Below, in pieces: positions 34,117 through 43,458 of a DNA stretch of 64,000 nucleotides; the stretch's first letter is position 1; the number at the start of each line of letters is the position of its first letter. The stretch is taken from contig NZ_AKIZ01000001.1 in NCBI RefSeq assembly GCF_000282595.1, forward strand, positions 82,773 through 146,772, in the 5' to 3' direction. The notes under the pieces were generated by a model. The model saw only the letters and a list, made by a program, of their open reading frames with translations, made no database searches and had not been told where the DNA came from. The stretch is from Phyllobacterium sp. YR531. GTDB taxonomy: Bacteria; Pseudomonadota; Alphaproteobacteria; Rhizobiales; Rhizobiaceae. The position numbers were made by a program, and so were the translations under genes.

Positions 34117-35130
34117 ATGAAGCCAAGTCTTTCTGAATTCATTGGAAATACACCGTTGGTAGAGATAGAGTTACCATTCTCAAAAAACCGGTTTCGTATT
34201 TTCTCTAAGCTTGAAATGTTCAATCCAGGCGGAAGTATAAAAGACCGCCCGGCGCTATATATGATCCAGCAAGCTATAAGGGCGGGGCGGATAAAGGCGA
34301 ATACCCATCTTGTCGAGAGTTCTTCCGGTAACCTCGCGATCGCCATGGCGATGATCGCACAGCAAATGAAGCTCAGATTTACTGCCGTCATCGACCCAAA
34401 CATCACGAAGACAAACCGGGCCCTGATCGAGGCTTACGGCGCGTCCGTCGATCTTGTGGAAGAGAGGGATGAGGAAGGCGGATTCCTTCATACACGTATC
34501 AGGCGCGTGAATGCGCTGCTGCGCGAAATTCCGAACGCGGTATGGCTGAACCAGTACGCCAATCCGGACAATCCCGCCGCGCACTACCGTGGCGCTGGAG
34601 AAGAGATCGTTCGAGACATGACCGTCGAGCCGACACATGCCTTTATCAGCGTCAGCACGTGCGGCACCATTATGGGGTTGGCACGCCGATTAAAGGAAAC
34701 CTGGCCTAACATCCGGATTATAGCAGTCGATATTGCGGGCTCCGTCATTTTCGGTCCTTCTGCTGATCGAAGACGGATTCCGGGAATTGGTGCGAGCCGC
34801 GTTCCTGAACAACTCGACAGACGTGAGATCGACGAGGTCATTATCGTGAACGATTTCGAGTCCGTCGAAGGTTGCCGCCTTCTCGTTCAGGAAGAAGGTC
34901 TGCTCACGGGTGGTTCTTCGGGCTCGGTTATTGCTGCCATCCGGAAAGTCGCTCCGCAACTACCCGACAATTCAGTCATAATTACCGTCCTTCCAGACCG
35001 GGGCGAGCGTTATCTTGATAGTGTTTATAATTCGGAATGGCTGCCGGAGGTGGAGCGTGTCCATCGCCCGCTAGCCACATCCCATGTCTTGGTCGATCAA
35101 GACTCTTCCTATCTGCGAAACGCCTCCTGA
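34117..35130 (+). CDS. sbnA: SbnA-like 2,3-diaminopropionate biosynthesis enzyme (PLP)
   Basis: A 337-residue PLP enzyme of the cysteine synthase fold. In S. aureus SbnA joins O-phospho-L-serine and glutamate to N-(1-amino-1-carboxy-2-ethyl)-glutamate, the first step to L-2,3-diaminopropionate. Seen: PLP Lys in 'FNPGGSIKDRPALYMIQQA', 'SSGNLAIAMAMIAQ' and 'TGGSSGSVIAAI'. AGGAG precedes the ATG. It is first in a nine-gene operon colinear with sbnA-I. The SbnB homologue follows 38 bases later. General cysteine synthases are the alternative, but context excludes this in practice. Confidence 0.93.
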   Translation: MKPSLSEFIGNTPLVEIELPFSKNRFRIFSKLEMFNPGGSIKDRPALYMIQQAIRAGRIKANTHLVESSSGNLAIAMAMIAQQMKLRFTAVIDPNITKTNRALIEAYGASVDLVEERDEEGGFLHTRIRRVNALLREIPNAVWLNQYANPDNPAAHYRGAGEEIVRDMTVEPTHAFISVSTCGTIMGLARRLKETWPNIRIIAVDIAGSVIFGPSADRRRIPGIGASRVPEQLDRREIDEVIIVNDFESVEGCRLLVQEEGLLTGGSSGSVIAAIRKVAPQLPDNSVIITVLPDRGERYLDSVYNSEWLPEVERVHRPLATSHVLVDQDSSYLRNAS

Positions 35131-35168
35131 CCATCAGGAAGCATTATATAACCTGGAGGAAACACAAG

Positions 35169-36212
35169 ATGAATATGATTGAAACCGCCCGGCAACGGGT
35201 GAATGCCCCCGCACGCCTGCGCTTCCTGTCGCGTCAAGACATTGTTGCCCTTGGCGGTGATCGTTCACAAATCTATATGGACGCGGTCGAAGAGGGTTTC
35301 CGGCTCCATGCCCGGGGTGACTATGCCCAACCTCTCAAGCCATATCTCCGCAATCCGAATTCCGGCCACATTGCTGATCGCATCATTGCCATGCCTGCGT
35401 GGATCGGCGGTGATGATCCCATCTCGGGTTTGAAATGGATCGGCTCCAAGCATGATAATCCGTCACTGCGATTCATCGATCGGGCAAGTGCTGTCATCGT
35501 GTTGAACGACAACGAGACCAATTTTCCCATCGCACTGCTGGAAGCGGCGCGTATAAGTTCGCTTCGTACTGCCGCAGTGACGGGGGTGGCAGCGCGGCAT
35601 CTGGCACGTCCAAATTTCACCGACGTTGCCGTGATCGGTTGCGGCCCCATCGGGCGAACGCAAGTTCAGATGTTTTGCGAGCAGTTTCCCTCTGTCGAAC
35701 GGATTCACATCTTCGACCGGCAACCCGCGGCGATGACAGCAGTGACCGACTGGTTAGGTGATACATTCCCTTCTGTTCAGCCGGTTGTTCATGATAATGC
35801 CCGCGCCGCTATCGGCGCGGCAGATGTGGTCGTCACCGCAACTGTCACGGATCAGCCCTACCTCAAGTTTGATTGGCTGCGGCCCGGAACCTTTCTTTCC
35901 AACATATCCATTATGGACATCGAGAAGGAGGTCTTTCTCAAGGTCAACAAGGTCGTGGTCGACGACTGGGATCAGTGCAATCGCGAGAAGAAAATCATCA
36001 ACCAACTGGTTGAGGAAGGATCGTTCTCCCGCGAGAAATTGCATGCGGAGATCGGGGAGATCGTGACCGGCATCAAAGCGGGCAGGGAGAACAATCAAGA
36101 AATCATCATGCTTAATCCCATGGGAATGGCGATCGACGACATCGTATGTGCTCGAGCCATCCTGCGGCGGGCTGAAGAAGCCAATGCAGGCATATTGGTG
36201 GATTTGTTCTGA
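35169..36212 (+). CDS. sbnB: SbnB-like 2,3-diaminopropionate-forming dehydrogenase
   Basis: A 347-residue member of the ornithine cyclodeaminase family. SbnB oxidatively splits the SbnA product into 2-oxoglutarate and L-2,3-diaminopropionate using NAD. Seen: 'FTDVAVIGCGPIGRTQVQMF' as Rossmann motif and 'ISGLKWIGSKHDNPSLRFID' in the substrate site. GGAGGAAAC precedes ATG 35169; the open frame runs further upstream inside sbnA. The stop overlaps the sbnC start (TGATG). Both products are building blocks used by the synthetases downstream. Confidence 0.93.
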   Translation: MNMIETARQRVNAPARLRFLSRQDIVALGGDRSQIYMDAVEEGFRLHARGDYAQPLKPYLRNPNSGHIADRIIAMPAWIGGDDPISGLKWIGSKHDNPSLRFIDRASAVIVLNDNETNFPIALLEAARISSLRTAAVTGVAARHLARPNFTDVAVIGCGPIGRTQVQMFCEQFPSVERIHIFDRQPAAMTAVTDWLGDTFPSVQPVVHDNARAAIGAADVVVTATVTDQPYLKFDWLRPGTFLSNISIMDIEKEVFLKVNKVVVDDWDQCNREKKIINQLVEEGSFSREKLHAEIGEIVTGIKAGRENNQEIIMLNPMGMAIDDIVCARAILRRAEEANAGILVDLF

Positions 36213-37975
36213 TGAATTATGTAGCCAGTATCCACCCGGGCAAAGAGGATCGCGACAGGGTTCTCGACGACCTCCTCGATCTACTATGGACGGAGGACAT
36301 TGCAGGTCTGCAGACGCGCACTCTCTGCGCAGGGCAAGACGATCGTGCCACGATAACTCTCGGGAAAACAGAGGTAGTCATCTACCTAGAGGCCGATCGA
36401 TGGCGTGGAGGTTCTCGTCCAGTCCGGATTGAGTATGCCGGGACCGGAAAGGGCCTCGATCCTTCTGAGTTGCTCTGGGTCGTACTCAATACTCTGCCTG
36501 AACTCGATCTGCAGGTTTTAGACAGGACCATGCGGCAGCTCAACGAAAGCGCACGGAACGAAGAACTTGTACGAGCTTTGGGCGCGCTCCTTGCAAATAC
36601 TGCGAGACAGGAAGGAGCATTGGAGAATGCGCTCCTTTGGGAGCGCATGGCGGCATGGCAGGATCGACCCTTCCATCCCTTGTCCCATTCGCGCGGAACC
36701 TGGGAAACCGCTGAAATTGAACAATATGGCGCAGAATTCGGCCGGTTTTTTCCATTGCGCTGGTGTGCGGTAGAGCGCACGTCCATCTTGGCGTCACCAC
36801 ATGCGAAGAAAGGTGGTCCCGCTGCAAAGATCCTGAACGATGTTCAGTCCGACGTGCTTCAGCAAGAGGTGAAGCGGCGCGGAATCGGCGCAACACACCA
36901 GGCCATCCCGCTGCATCCCTGGCAGGCAGACCATGTCCTTGTTCGGGAGTACTCCGAGGAACTCGCAGGCGGGCAGATTATTATGCTCGATTTCAGGGGC
37001 CCCTTGGTTGCAGCGACGTCGTCGCTTAGAACTGTTGTGGTTCCATCCAATCCTGCACGCCACATCAAGCTTCCACTGGATGTGGAGACCTTGGGCGTCC
37101 GCCGTCTGCTGAGCGCGCAATCTCTGCACAACGGTTTGAAAGGGGCAGATCTGCTGTCTGCAGCGCTTGCAAGACGACCGGATCTCAGCCGGGTTGCCCG
37201 TCTCGCCGACGAGACCCAATTCTGGACTTTCTCCGAGCCGTCGGGAGATATTCTTGCACCTAGGACGGCATTTCTTGGCTGCGTGATCCGCGATTTGCCT
37301 CTCAATGATGGGGCAAACGTCATGCCTCTCGCGGCCCTGGCGGTAGCGCCTGCCGACGGAATACCTTCTGCTATGGCGGCTGCGCTGAAGGCCAACCCTG
37401 GGTCGACGATCGAAGATTTTCTGACCACGCTCTTTGATCTTCTTGCTGGGTTCGCTGTTGAGGCGTTCGCCTGCGGCTTCATCCCGGAAATGCATGGACA
37501 GAATGTGCTCGTTGAAATTTCTGGCGGGCTACCGACAGGTATAATCCTGCGCGATCACGATACCGTGCGGTGCGTGCCAGCAGTTCTCACGGACAATGGG
37601 CTCAAAACACCGGAATACATCATAAAGGATCCACGCCGCGCGACGATGTTGCTGTCGCAGCCCGAGGATCTCTTCGCCTATGGCCAGACCCTGCTCTTTG
37701 ATGTCGCGCTGCGCGCTATATGCGTTGAACTGGATCGGGCCGGAGCAATTGGCCTGTCCACCTCACGTCGCCTCTTACGATCGTCCGTTGAACACCATGT
37801 CGGGCAAATTGACATGCCATCCAAGCTACGCGCCCGGTTGAAATCCGCTTTACTCGAGCAGCCAGAATGGCCGTTCAAGCAAATCCTGACACCACTGCTG
37901 CAGACGGCAGAACTTGGCTTGGGGATGCCAAGCCGCCTCGGTCTGGCGGGTAACCCGCTTCGCTATTCCGAGTAA
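36212..37975 (+). CDS. sbnC: IucA/IucC-family siderophore synthetase, SbnC-like
   Basis: A 587-residue NRPS-independent siderophore synthetase. The family activates a carboxylate as adenylate and joins it to an amine. Seen: 'FHPLSHSRGTWETAEIEQYG' (family entry motif), 'PLHPWQADHVLV', 'TSSLRTVVVPSN' and the C-terminal 'EMHGQNVLVEI'. By position it equals SbnC, which adds 2-oxoglutarate in the last step (type B). It overlaps sbnB. SbnC identity is from gene order and length (587 against about 584); substrate preference cannot be read from sequence alone. Confidence 0.92.
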   Translation: MNYVASIHPGKEDRDRVLDDLLDLLWTEDIAGLQTRTLCAGQDDRATITLGKTEVVIYLEADRWRGGSRPVRIEYAGTGKGLDPSELLWVVLNTLPELDLQVLDRTMRQLNESARNEELVRALGALLANTARQEGALENALLWERMAAWQDRPFHPLSHSRGTWETAEIEQYGAEFGRFFPLRWCAVERTSILASPHAKKGGPAAKILNDVQSDVLQQEVKRRGIGATHQAIPLHPWQADHVLVREYSEELAGGQIIMLDFRGPLVAATSSLRTVVVPSNPARHIKLPLDVETLGVRRLLSAQSLHNGLKGADLLSAALARRPDLSRVARLADETQFWTFSEPSGDILAPRTAFLGCVIRDLPLNDGANVMPLAALAVAPADGIPSAMAAALKANPGSTIEDFLTTLFDLLAGFAVEAFACGFIPEMHGQNVLVEISGGLPTGIILRDHDTVRCVPAVLTDNGLKTPEYIIKDPRRATMLLSQPEDLFAYGQTLLFDVALRAICVELDRAGAIGLSTSRRLLRSSVEHHVGQIDMPSKLRARLKSALLEQPEWPFKQILTPLLQTAELGLGMPSRLGLAGNPLRYSE

Positions 37976-37981
37976 GCCAAG

Positions 37982-39151
37982 ATGGTAACCAGGCTCAAAC
38001 AAGCACCCTGGTGGCTGCTGCTGTCGGTACAATTCATGACAGTCGCGACGCCCCTTGCCATGTTGCCTTTCCTTTCGCTCCATGTGCAGCGCCTGTCCGG
38101 CGTGGGCGGAAAGGATGTTGCAATCTGGACTGCATTAATCGCGGCTGCACCAGCGATCGGTGCGGTCTTGTCAACGCCAATCTGGGCCCGCTCCGCAGCC
38201 ACCTATCCGCTCGGGCGCCTTCTGAGTTTGTCATGCTTGGTGAACGCGGTCAGCGCTGTTCTACAGGCGCATGCAAGTTCGGTCGAAATATTCGCGCTCG
38301 GCAGGAGCTTACAAGGGCTAACGGGAATCGGTATCCTCCTCCTGCTAGGCGTGGACAATAGCCCAACAAGCGCCGGAAAAGGCTACTTCGGTCTACAGCA
38401 GGCGCTGGCAGCAGGCTGCATCACAGGGCCTCTGCTTGGCGGCCTTGCTTTTGACCATGACGCATTCCCTGCGCTTCTTACCGGATGTGCGTTGAGTCTG
38501 GCCGTCTTGAGCGTTTTCTGCGGATTTATCGTCCGCGCCGCAAATCCTGTCACGGCCAAGGGCCAGAATACGGGTTTCTTCATACAACTCCCGTCGAGCG
38601 GAACGCGCATACTTATTCTGTCAGCCATGTTGGCAACAGCAGGTGCATTTGGATTTATGCCGTTTTTTGCAAGCTGGGCAATGGAGCGGGGCGGAGCAGT
38701 CTTCACGGCAAGCCTTGTCGGTTTCATTCATGCCGGAAGCTGGGCGGCGGCAATCGTAGTTCTGCCGCTATGGGGAAAAGGGATAGATTCGGGGCGTGAG
38801 ATTGCCGCCGTGAAACTCTCCGTAGCGGGATCCGTTGCCGCCCTCCTGTTGCTGCTGACAGGGTCTACCGTGGTCTGGATTTCACTATGGCGGATGGCCC
38901 ACGGTGCGCTCAATTCGGGTCTTTCCCCATCATTGTTCGCGCGGTTGGGACGGTCGAAACATCGCATCGTTGATCTTGCAGCAGGACGCATGGCCGTCAC
39001 ACTCGGCCAGATAATCGGACCAGCCATCTGTGGGCTTGCCGTATCTGCGGCAGGCAATGACGGAGCGCTGTTTGCGGCCGCACTTCTCACCCTTCTCGGC
39101 GCAACCCTTCTTTATCTGCAACCGGAGGCTCAATTTCATGATGGCGAATAA
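37982..39151 (+). CDS. sbnD: MFS exporter, SbnD-like siderophore efflux
   Basis: A 389-residue inner-membrane protein with about 12 hydrophobic segments, a major facilitator. It lies between the first and second synthetase genes, as sbnD does in S. aureus, where it is the presumed exporter of staphyloferrin B. The cytoplasmic loop 2-3 motif is poorly conserved. Its end overlaps the next gene by 14 bases. In a Gram-negative cell a further path through the outer membrane would be needed; none is encoded here. Confidence 0.88.
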   Translation: MVTRLKQAPWWLLLSVQFMTVATPLAMLPFLSLHVQRLSGVGGKDVAIWTALIAAAPAIGAVLSTPIWARSAATYPLGRLLSLSCLVNAVSAVLQAHASSVEIFALGRSLQGLTGIGILLLLGVDNSPTSAGKGYFGLQQALAAGCITGPLLGGLAFDHDAFPALLTGCALSLAVLSVFCGFIVRAANPVTAKGQNTGFFIQLPSSGTRILILSAMLATAGAFGFMPFFASWAMERGGAVFTASLVGFIHAGSWAAAIVVLPLWGKGIDSGREIAAVKLSVAGSVAALLLLLTGSTVVWISLWRMAHGALNSGLSPSLFARLGRSKHRIVDLAAGRMAVTLGQIIGPAICGLAVSAAGNDGALFAAALLTLLGATLLYLQPEAQFHDGE

Positions 39152-40856
39152 CGTGACGATCAGGCTTGCGATGCGTCTTGAGCTGGATCGATTTCTCAAC
39201 ACATGGCTGCGTGAATTTCAGCCTGCGGTTTCTCATTCACTTCGTCCAGATCGTGACATCGAGATACCGGTCGGCGATCTGACGATCGTCGCGAAGTGCA
39301 GTCGATATTCCCCCAGTGGCTTTCATCGCTTCGATGAGCGCCTTGTTGTGCGAGATCGCGATGGTTCCGGCCCAGTAAAGGATGTCTCCGCTCTGGCCAC
39401 TCTTCTCCTTACAAGACAAGCAGATATCTCGAGCGAACAGATCGCCGATGTTCTGCACAGGCTTCGCCAGTCCTCAGCGGCGAGCGCCGAACATGCAATA
39501 TTTCAAGCAGCTGGAAAGCCGGGCATCTCCGCTATTGAGCTGGAACAATCCCTATGGTTCGGGCATCCGTTCCACCCTCTGGCGAAAAGCGTCGGCGGGT
39601 TTGGCGAAGACGATACCAGCGATTATGCACCAGAACGCGCTGCGCGTTTCCAGCTGCGTTGGCTTCTCGTGCATCGCCGCCATGTCGCCGAGTATCAGCG
39701 AAATCGCCAACGTCTGGCCGAGTTGGATCTCCTCCTTCTGGCGGCCTCAGGTCTCTCACAGCGTGATTTGGGGGATTACATTCTCTTTCCATGCCATCCG
39801 TGGCAGGCGAGATTTCTGGAAGCGGATCCGGATATCGCAAGCCACATACGAACGGGAGAGATGAGACTCATTGGAACACACGGGGACGTTGCCGTACCGA
39901 CGTCATCGGTTCGCACGGTCTGGTTTCCGGAGCGCAAACTGTTCGTCAAACTTCCGATCGAGGCGACGATTACAAATTTCCCCCGTGTCAACACGAACGA
40001 GCAGATCGCACGCAGCATAGCAGGCGCGCATGCGGTTGCGATCGCGCGGACGGCCATAGTGAATGCCGGTCTGACAGTACTCGATGAGCCAGCGGGGCGA
40101 ATCGTGCGAATCCAGAAGGACGATGGCGTCAGTCGATATCATCCTGAGACCGGATATCTGCTCAGGGATGCAGATTTTGGGGCAGGGTCCCTGCCGCAGG
40201 TTGTTGCGGGACTGCTTGAAACAAACCCACTCTCGGGCAAAGCGAACCTTGCAGCCGTTTGTGGGTACCGTCTTAAAGAACAGGACGGTGAGGAGCGCTG
40301 GCTGGAAGCCTACATCCGTGTTGCACTCCTGCCTTTGCTCCGTCTCTTCAGCACGACCGGCATAGCTCTCGAGGCGCACGCCCAAAATAGTCTTGTTCGG
40401 TTCGTCGATGGTTGGCCGCAACGCCTTTATGTTCGAGATCTTGAAGGCATCGCTGTTGATCGCGACGTCTTTGAACGATGCTTCAACGTTGAAGCAGCGG
40501 TTTTGGATCAGGCTTTGTTCTATGACCGGGAGACCGCCTGGAAGCGCCTTCTCTACTACGTCGTGGTCAATCATTTTTCGCATGTCGTTGCGACCGTTGC
40601 GGATGTCTCCGGCAGCGATGAAGCAGATCTCTGGATAAAGGCGAGAAGTGGGTTGGAGCGTTTTTCGGAGGTTGCGGCTGTGCAGGACCTTCTCGCAGCA
40701 AACACGCTGCCGGCAAAGGCAAACTTGCGAAGCTGCCTTGGCGGACATGCCGATATGCCGAGCTATGTCCAGATCCCCAATCCGTTTCATGCCGCGAGAA
40801 TGCCGGCGGGACTGCACGCCGAGTCTATAGAGTATACTGAGGCAAGGATGATATGA
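39138..40856 (+). CDS. sbnE: IucA/IucC-family siderophore synthetase, SbnE-like
   Basis: A 572-residue NIS synthetase. Seen: 'LWFGHPFHPLAKSVGGF', 'LFPCHPWQARFLEA', 'TSSVRTVWFPERKLFVK' and 'GIALEAHAQNSLVRF'. By gene order it equals SbnE, a type A enzyme that condenses citrate with the first diaminopropionate. I start at 39138 (tandem ATG) where the family N-terminus begins; the frame extends upstream only inside sbnD. The stop overlaps sbnF (ATATGATGA). Length is close to the 578 residues of the S. aureus protein. Confidence 0.92.
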   Translation: MMANNVTIRLAMRLELDRFLNTWLREFQPAVSHSLRPDRDIEIPVGDLTIVAKCSRYSPSGFHRFDERLVVRDRDGSGPVKDVSALATLLLTRQADISSEQIADVLHRLRQSSAASAEHAIFQAAGKPGISAIELEQSLWFGHPFHPLAKSVGGFGEDDTSDYAPERAARFQLRWLLVHRRHVAEYQRNRQRLAELDLLLLAASGLSQRDLGDYILFPCHPWQARFLEADPDIASHIRTGEMRLIGTHGDVAVPTSSVRTVWFPERKLFVKLPIEATITNFPRVNTNEQIARSIAGAHAVAIARTAIVNAGLTVLDEPAGRIVRIQKDDGVSRYHPETGYLLRDADFGAGSLPQVVAGLLETNPLSGKANLAAVCGYRLKEQDGEERWLEAYIRVALLPLLRLFSTTGIALEAHAQNSLVRFVDGWPQRLYVRDLEGIAVDRDVFERCFNVEAAVLDQALFYDRETAWKRLLYYVVVNHFSHVVATVADVSGSDEADLWIKARSGLERFSEVAAVQDLLAANTLPAKANLRSCLGGHADMPSYVQIPNPFHAARMPAGLHAESIEYTEARMI

Positions 40857-42655
40857 TGACTAACGAGTTGGAGTCACAACTTACAGTAGCAAGTCAGGAT
40901 AAAGGGACAACCCCCGCGGTAGTTGCCGCAGGTCGCCGCGTGGTGTCGCAGACGCTCGGTGCGTTTCTCACCGAACGGCTGTTGCGTGAAGGTGCAGTTT
41001 TTGCCCACCCCTCGGCCGGGCGATGGGGGGAGGTTTCAATCCAGGCCGCCGATCGATCGGTCATCTACCACGCATGCGTCAAAAGAACCGTTGCATATGA
41101 TCGCTGGCTTGTGGACGAAGGGAGTGTCTGGAGGCTGCACGGACTGGACAGTTCCCGCTGTGATGATCCGTTATGCTTGCTGGACGATTTACTTCCTCTC
41201 ATCGTCGGTGACAGCATCACTCATGACCGGTTCAGAGAAGAAATCCGCCAGACTTTCCTCAATCACACCGAGGCGCTGGCTGACGGCGGCGCGCGCGGTT
41301 GCTCACTTGCCAACCTGGGCTATGACGCTGCGGAGGCCTTCTTAACGGATGGTCATCGCTATCATCCAAGCTTCAAATCCCGGATAGGCTTCACGCCAAA
41401 AGACAACAAAAATTATGGGCCGGAGTTCGCCAGCGTCATCAAACCGATCTGGCTTGCAGTTCACAGGGATCTGGCGAGAAGCTCGTCGATAGAGGTTCCG
41501 AATGAGCAGGACCGCTCATTGCTGTTACGGGCCGAGACGCCTCCGTTGAAGAATGACTATCACATTCTTCCTGTTCACCCATGGCAGTGGGAAAGGGAAG
41601 TAGAGTCTGCGGTCCAGCGCGAACGTGAAGCCGGAAGGATCATTCTTCTGCGCGAATCCAGCCACTGCTATCTCGCACAGCAATCCATACGGACTCTTGC
41701 CGACCAGACTTCTTCAGGTGCGCCGTCGCTCAAGCTTTCTCTCTCCATCAGGAATACCTCGACGGCTCGGACACTCGCCCCTCACACGGTACTTAATGCT
41801 CCGATCGTCAGTGCCTGGCTTCACAACATCGCGGTCAAAGATAGCTATCTGAGCGAATCGGGCACGATCTTTCTGCTCGAACGCATGGGCACGACGGTTG
41901 CCCTGCCTTCCGAGCACGATCCCGACGGGCGCTTTCAGGGCAGTATGGGCGCGATCTGGCGTGATCCATTGCATCGCTACCTTTGGCCGGCTGATGAGCA
42001 GGCGTCTCCATTCTCGATGCTGACACATCTCGACGCGGGCGGGTACCCTTCTATCAGGAATTGGCTCGACACTTTTGGGGTGGAAAGCTGGACGCGTGCG
42101 CTGTTGACTGTTTCCGCAATACCAGTCGTGCACCTGTTGACTGCTTATGGAATTGCTCTCGAAAGTCACCAACAGAATATGGTGCTCATCCACCGGAATG
42201 GTTGGCCACTGCGGGTCGCTTTGAAAGATTTTCACGATGGGGTGCGCTTCGTCCCGAAGTTACTCCGGACGCCTGCGCCACGCCTGGTCGCAACGCCTGC
42301 CGACCACGCCCGGGTCAACCCGAACTCCTACGTGGAGGCACGTGACCCGGAAGATGTTCGTGATTTTATGTTCGACGCTCTCTTCGGAGTCAATTTGGCC
42401 GAACTGGCTTTCTTTCTGGAGAAGCATTTTGCATTTGACGAGCGAGCCTTCTGGAGTCTGGTCGCCGAAATTATAGAGACCCACCACAAAAGCTACGACA
42501 TTGGGAGAAAGGGAGTAGCCGAGTTCGGATTGCTCAGCCCCGATGTCGTTGTGGAGGATCTTGCACGACGTCGACTGGAAAATGGCCCCGTGCCCGGCCG
42601 CCGTGCTCCAAATCCGCTGGTCCACGCATCTGCATCCCGGGGCCAGCAGCCATGA
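40853..42655 (+). CDS. sbnF: IucA/IucC-family siderophore synthetase, SbnF-like
   Basis: A 600-residue NIS synthetase with 'DGHRYHPSFKSRIGFTPKDN' (the fullest form of the entry motif among the three), 'LPVHPWQWEREV', 'QQSIRTLADQTS' and 'GIALESHQQNMVLIHRNGWP'. By order it equals SbnF, a type C enzyme that adds the second diaminopropionate after decarboxylation by SbnH. It overlaps both neighbours. The three synthetases are clearly diverged from one another, so this is not a recent duplication. Confidence 0.92.
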   Translation: MMTNELESQLTVASQDKGTTPAVVAAGRRVVSQTLGAFLTERLLREGAVFAHPSAGRWGEVSIQAADRSVIYHACVKRTVAYDRWLVDEGSVWRLHGLDSSRCDDPLCLLDDLLPLIVGDSITHDRFREEIRQTFLNHTEALADGGARGCSLANLGYDAAEAFLTDGHRYHPSFKSRIGFTPKDNKNYGPEFASVIKPIWLAVHRDLARSSSIEVPNEQDRSLLLRAETPPLKNDYHILPVHPWQWEREVESAVQREREAGRIILLRESSHCYLAQQSIRTLADQTSSGAPSLKLSLSIRNTSTARTLAPHTVLNAPIVSAWLHNIAVKDSYLSESGTIFLLERMGTTVALPSEHDPDGRFQGSMGAIWRDPLHRYLWPADEQASPFSMLTHLDAGGYPSIRNWLDTFGVESWTRALLTVSAIPVVHLLTAYGIALESHQQNMVLIHRNGWPLRVALKDFHDGVRFVPKLLRTPAPRLVATPADHARVNPNSYVEARDPEDVRDFMFDALFGVNLAELAFFLEKHFAFDERAFWSLVAEIIETHHKSYDIGRKGVAEFGLLSPDVVVEDLARRRLENGPVPGRRAPNPLVHASASRGQQP

Positions 42656-43458
42656 ACGCCCGCACGAGACTAAATGGTTTGCTCAAACAGCGGAAACCCG
42701 CCGGGGGATTATTTCTATCGATCCCCGCCCCAACCATTATCGACATTGCCGCCGTCGCGGGGTTTGACTTCGTTCTGATCGACCTGGAGCACACCCTTAT
42801 TGATGGCCAGGATCTCGAATTTCTGCTGGCCGCCGCTGACAGGTGCGGCATCAGTGCCTTGGTGCGCGTCCCGAGTTCGAGTTCGGACCGCATCCTTCAA
42901 GTGCTGGATGCCGGGGCTGCGGGGATCGTCGTTCCGCGGTGTTCAAGTGTAGAGGATGCCAGGCAGGCTGTAGCGCGGGCGCGCTATGCCCCTTTGGGCT
43001 TGCGTGGATTAAATGCCGGCCGCCTTGGCAGGTTTGGTGACTGCGATCTGGTGGAGCTTGTAGCGACCTTGAACAGCGAGACATTGGTCATCGCAATGGT
43101 CGAGGATCAGGCTGGACTGGAGGTGGTTCATGAAATTACTGAGGTTGAGGGTATCGACGGTATCCTTCTGGGAGCTGCCGACTATTCGCAATCCATTGGC
43201 CTGCCGTGGCAGACGACTGCCCTTCCTGTCATCGATGCTGAAGGATCGGTGGCAGCGGCAGCAAGGTCTGCGGAGAAATATCTCTTCGCCATTCCGCGCC
43301 GCAATGAAGACATTGAGCGCCAGCTCGATCAGGGAGCGTTGGGAATTATCGCTGCCAATGATCGCGGAATACTGCGGCAGGCACTGACGCAGGCGAATGG
43401 AAACTGGCGCAATATTCAGGCTCTGCAATCAAAACCTTCTCCGGAGGATTCGAAGTGA
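42652..43458 (+). CDS. sbnG: HpcH/HpaI-family citrate synthase, SbnG-like
   Basis: A 268-residue TIM-barrel protein of the class II aldolase (HpcH/HpaI) family. In S. aureus SbnG makes citrate from oxaloacetate and acetyl-CoA for staphyloferrin B, apart from the TCA enzyme. Seen: 'AGFDFVLIDLEHTLIDGQDL' (catalytic His and Glu region), 'VRVPSSSSDRILQVLDAGA' and the metal ligands in 'IAMVEDQAGLEVVHEI' and 'GILLGAADYSQSIGL'. Overlaps sbnF as ATGA and sbnH as GTGA. An aldolase with another substrate is possible by sequence; the operon favours citrate. Confidence 0.9.
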   Translation: MNARTRLNGLLKQRKPAGGLFLSIPAPTIIDIAAVAGFDFVLIDLEHTLIDGQDLEFLLAAADRCGISALVRVPSSSSDRILQVLDAGAAGIVVPRCSSVEDARQAVARARYAPLGLRGLNAGRLGRFGDCDLVELVATLNSETLVIAMVEDQAGLEVVHEITEVEGIDGILLGAADYSQSIGLPWQTTALPVIDAEGSVAAAARSAEKYLFAIPRRNEDIERQLDQGALGIIAANDRGILRQALTQANGNWRNIQALQSKPSPEDSK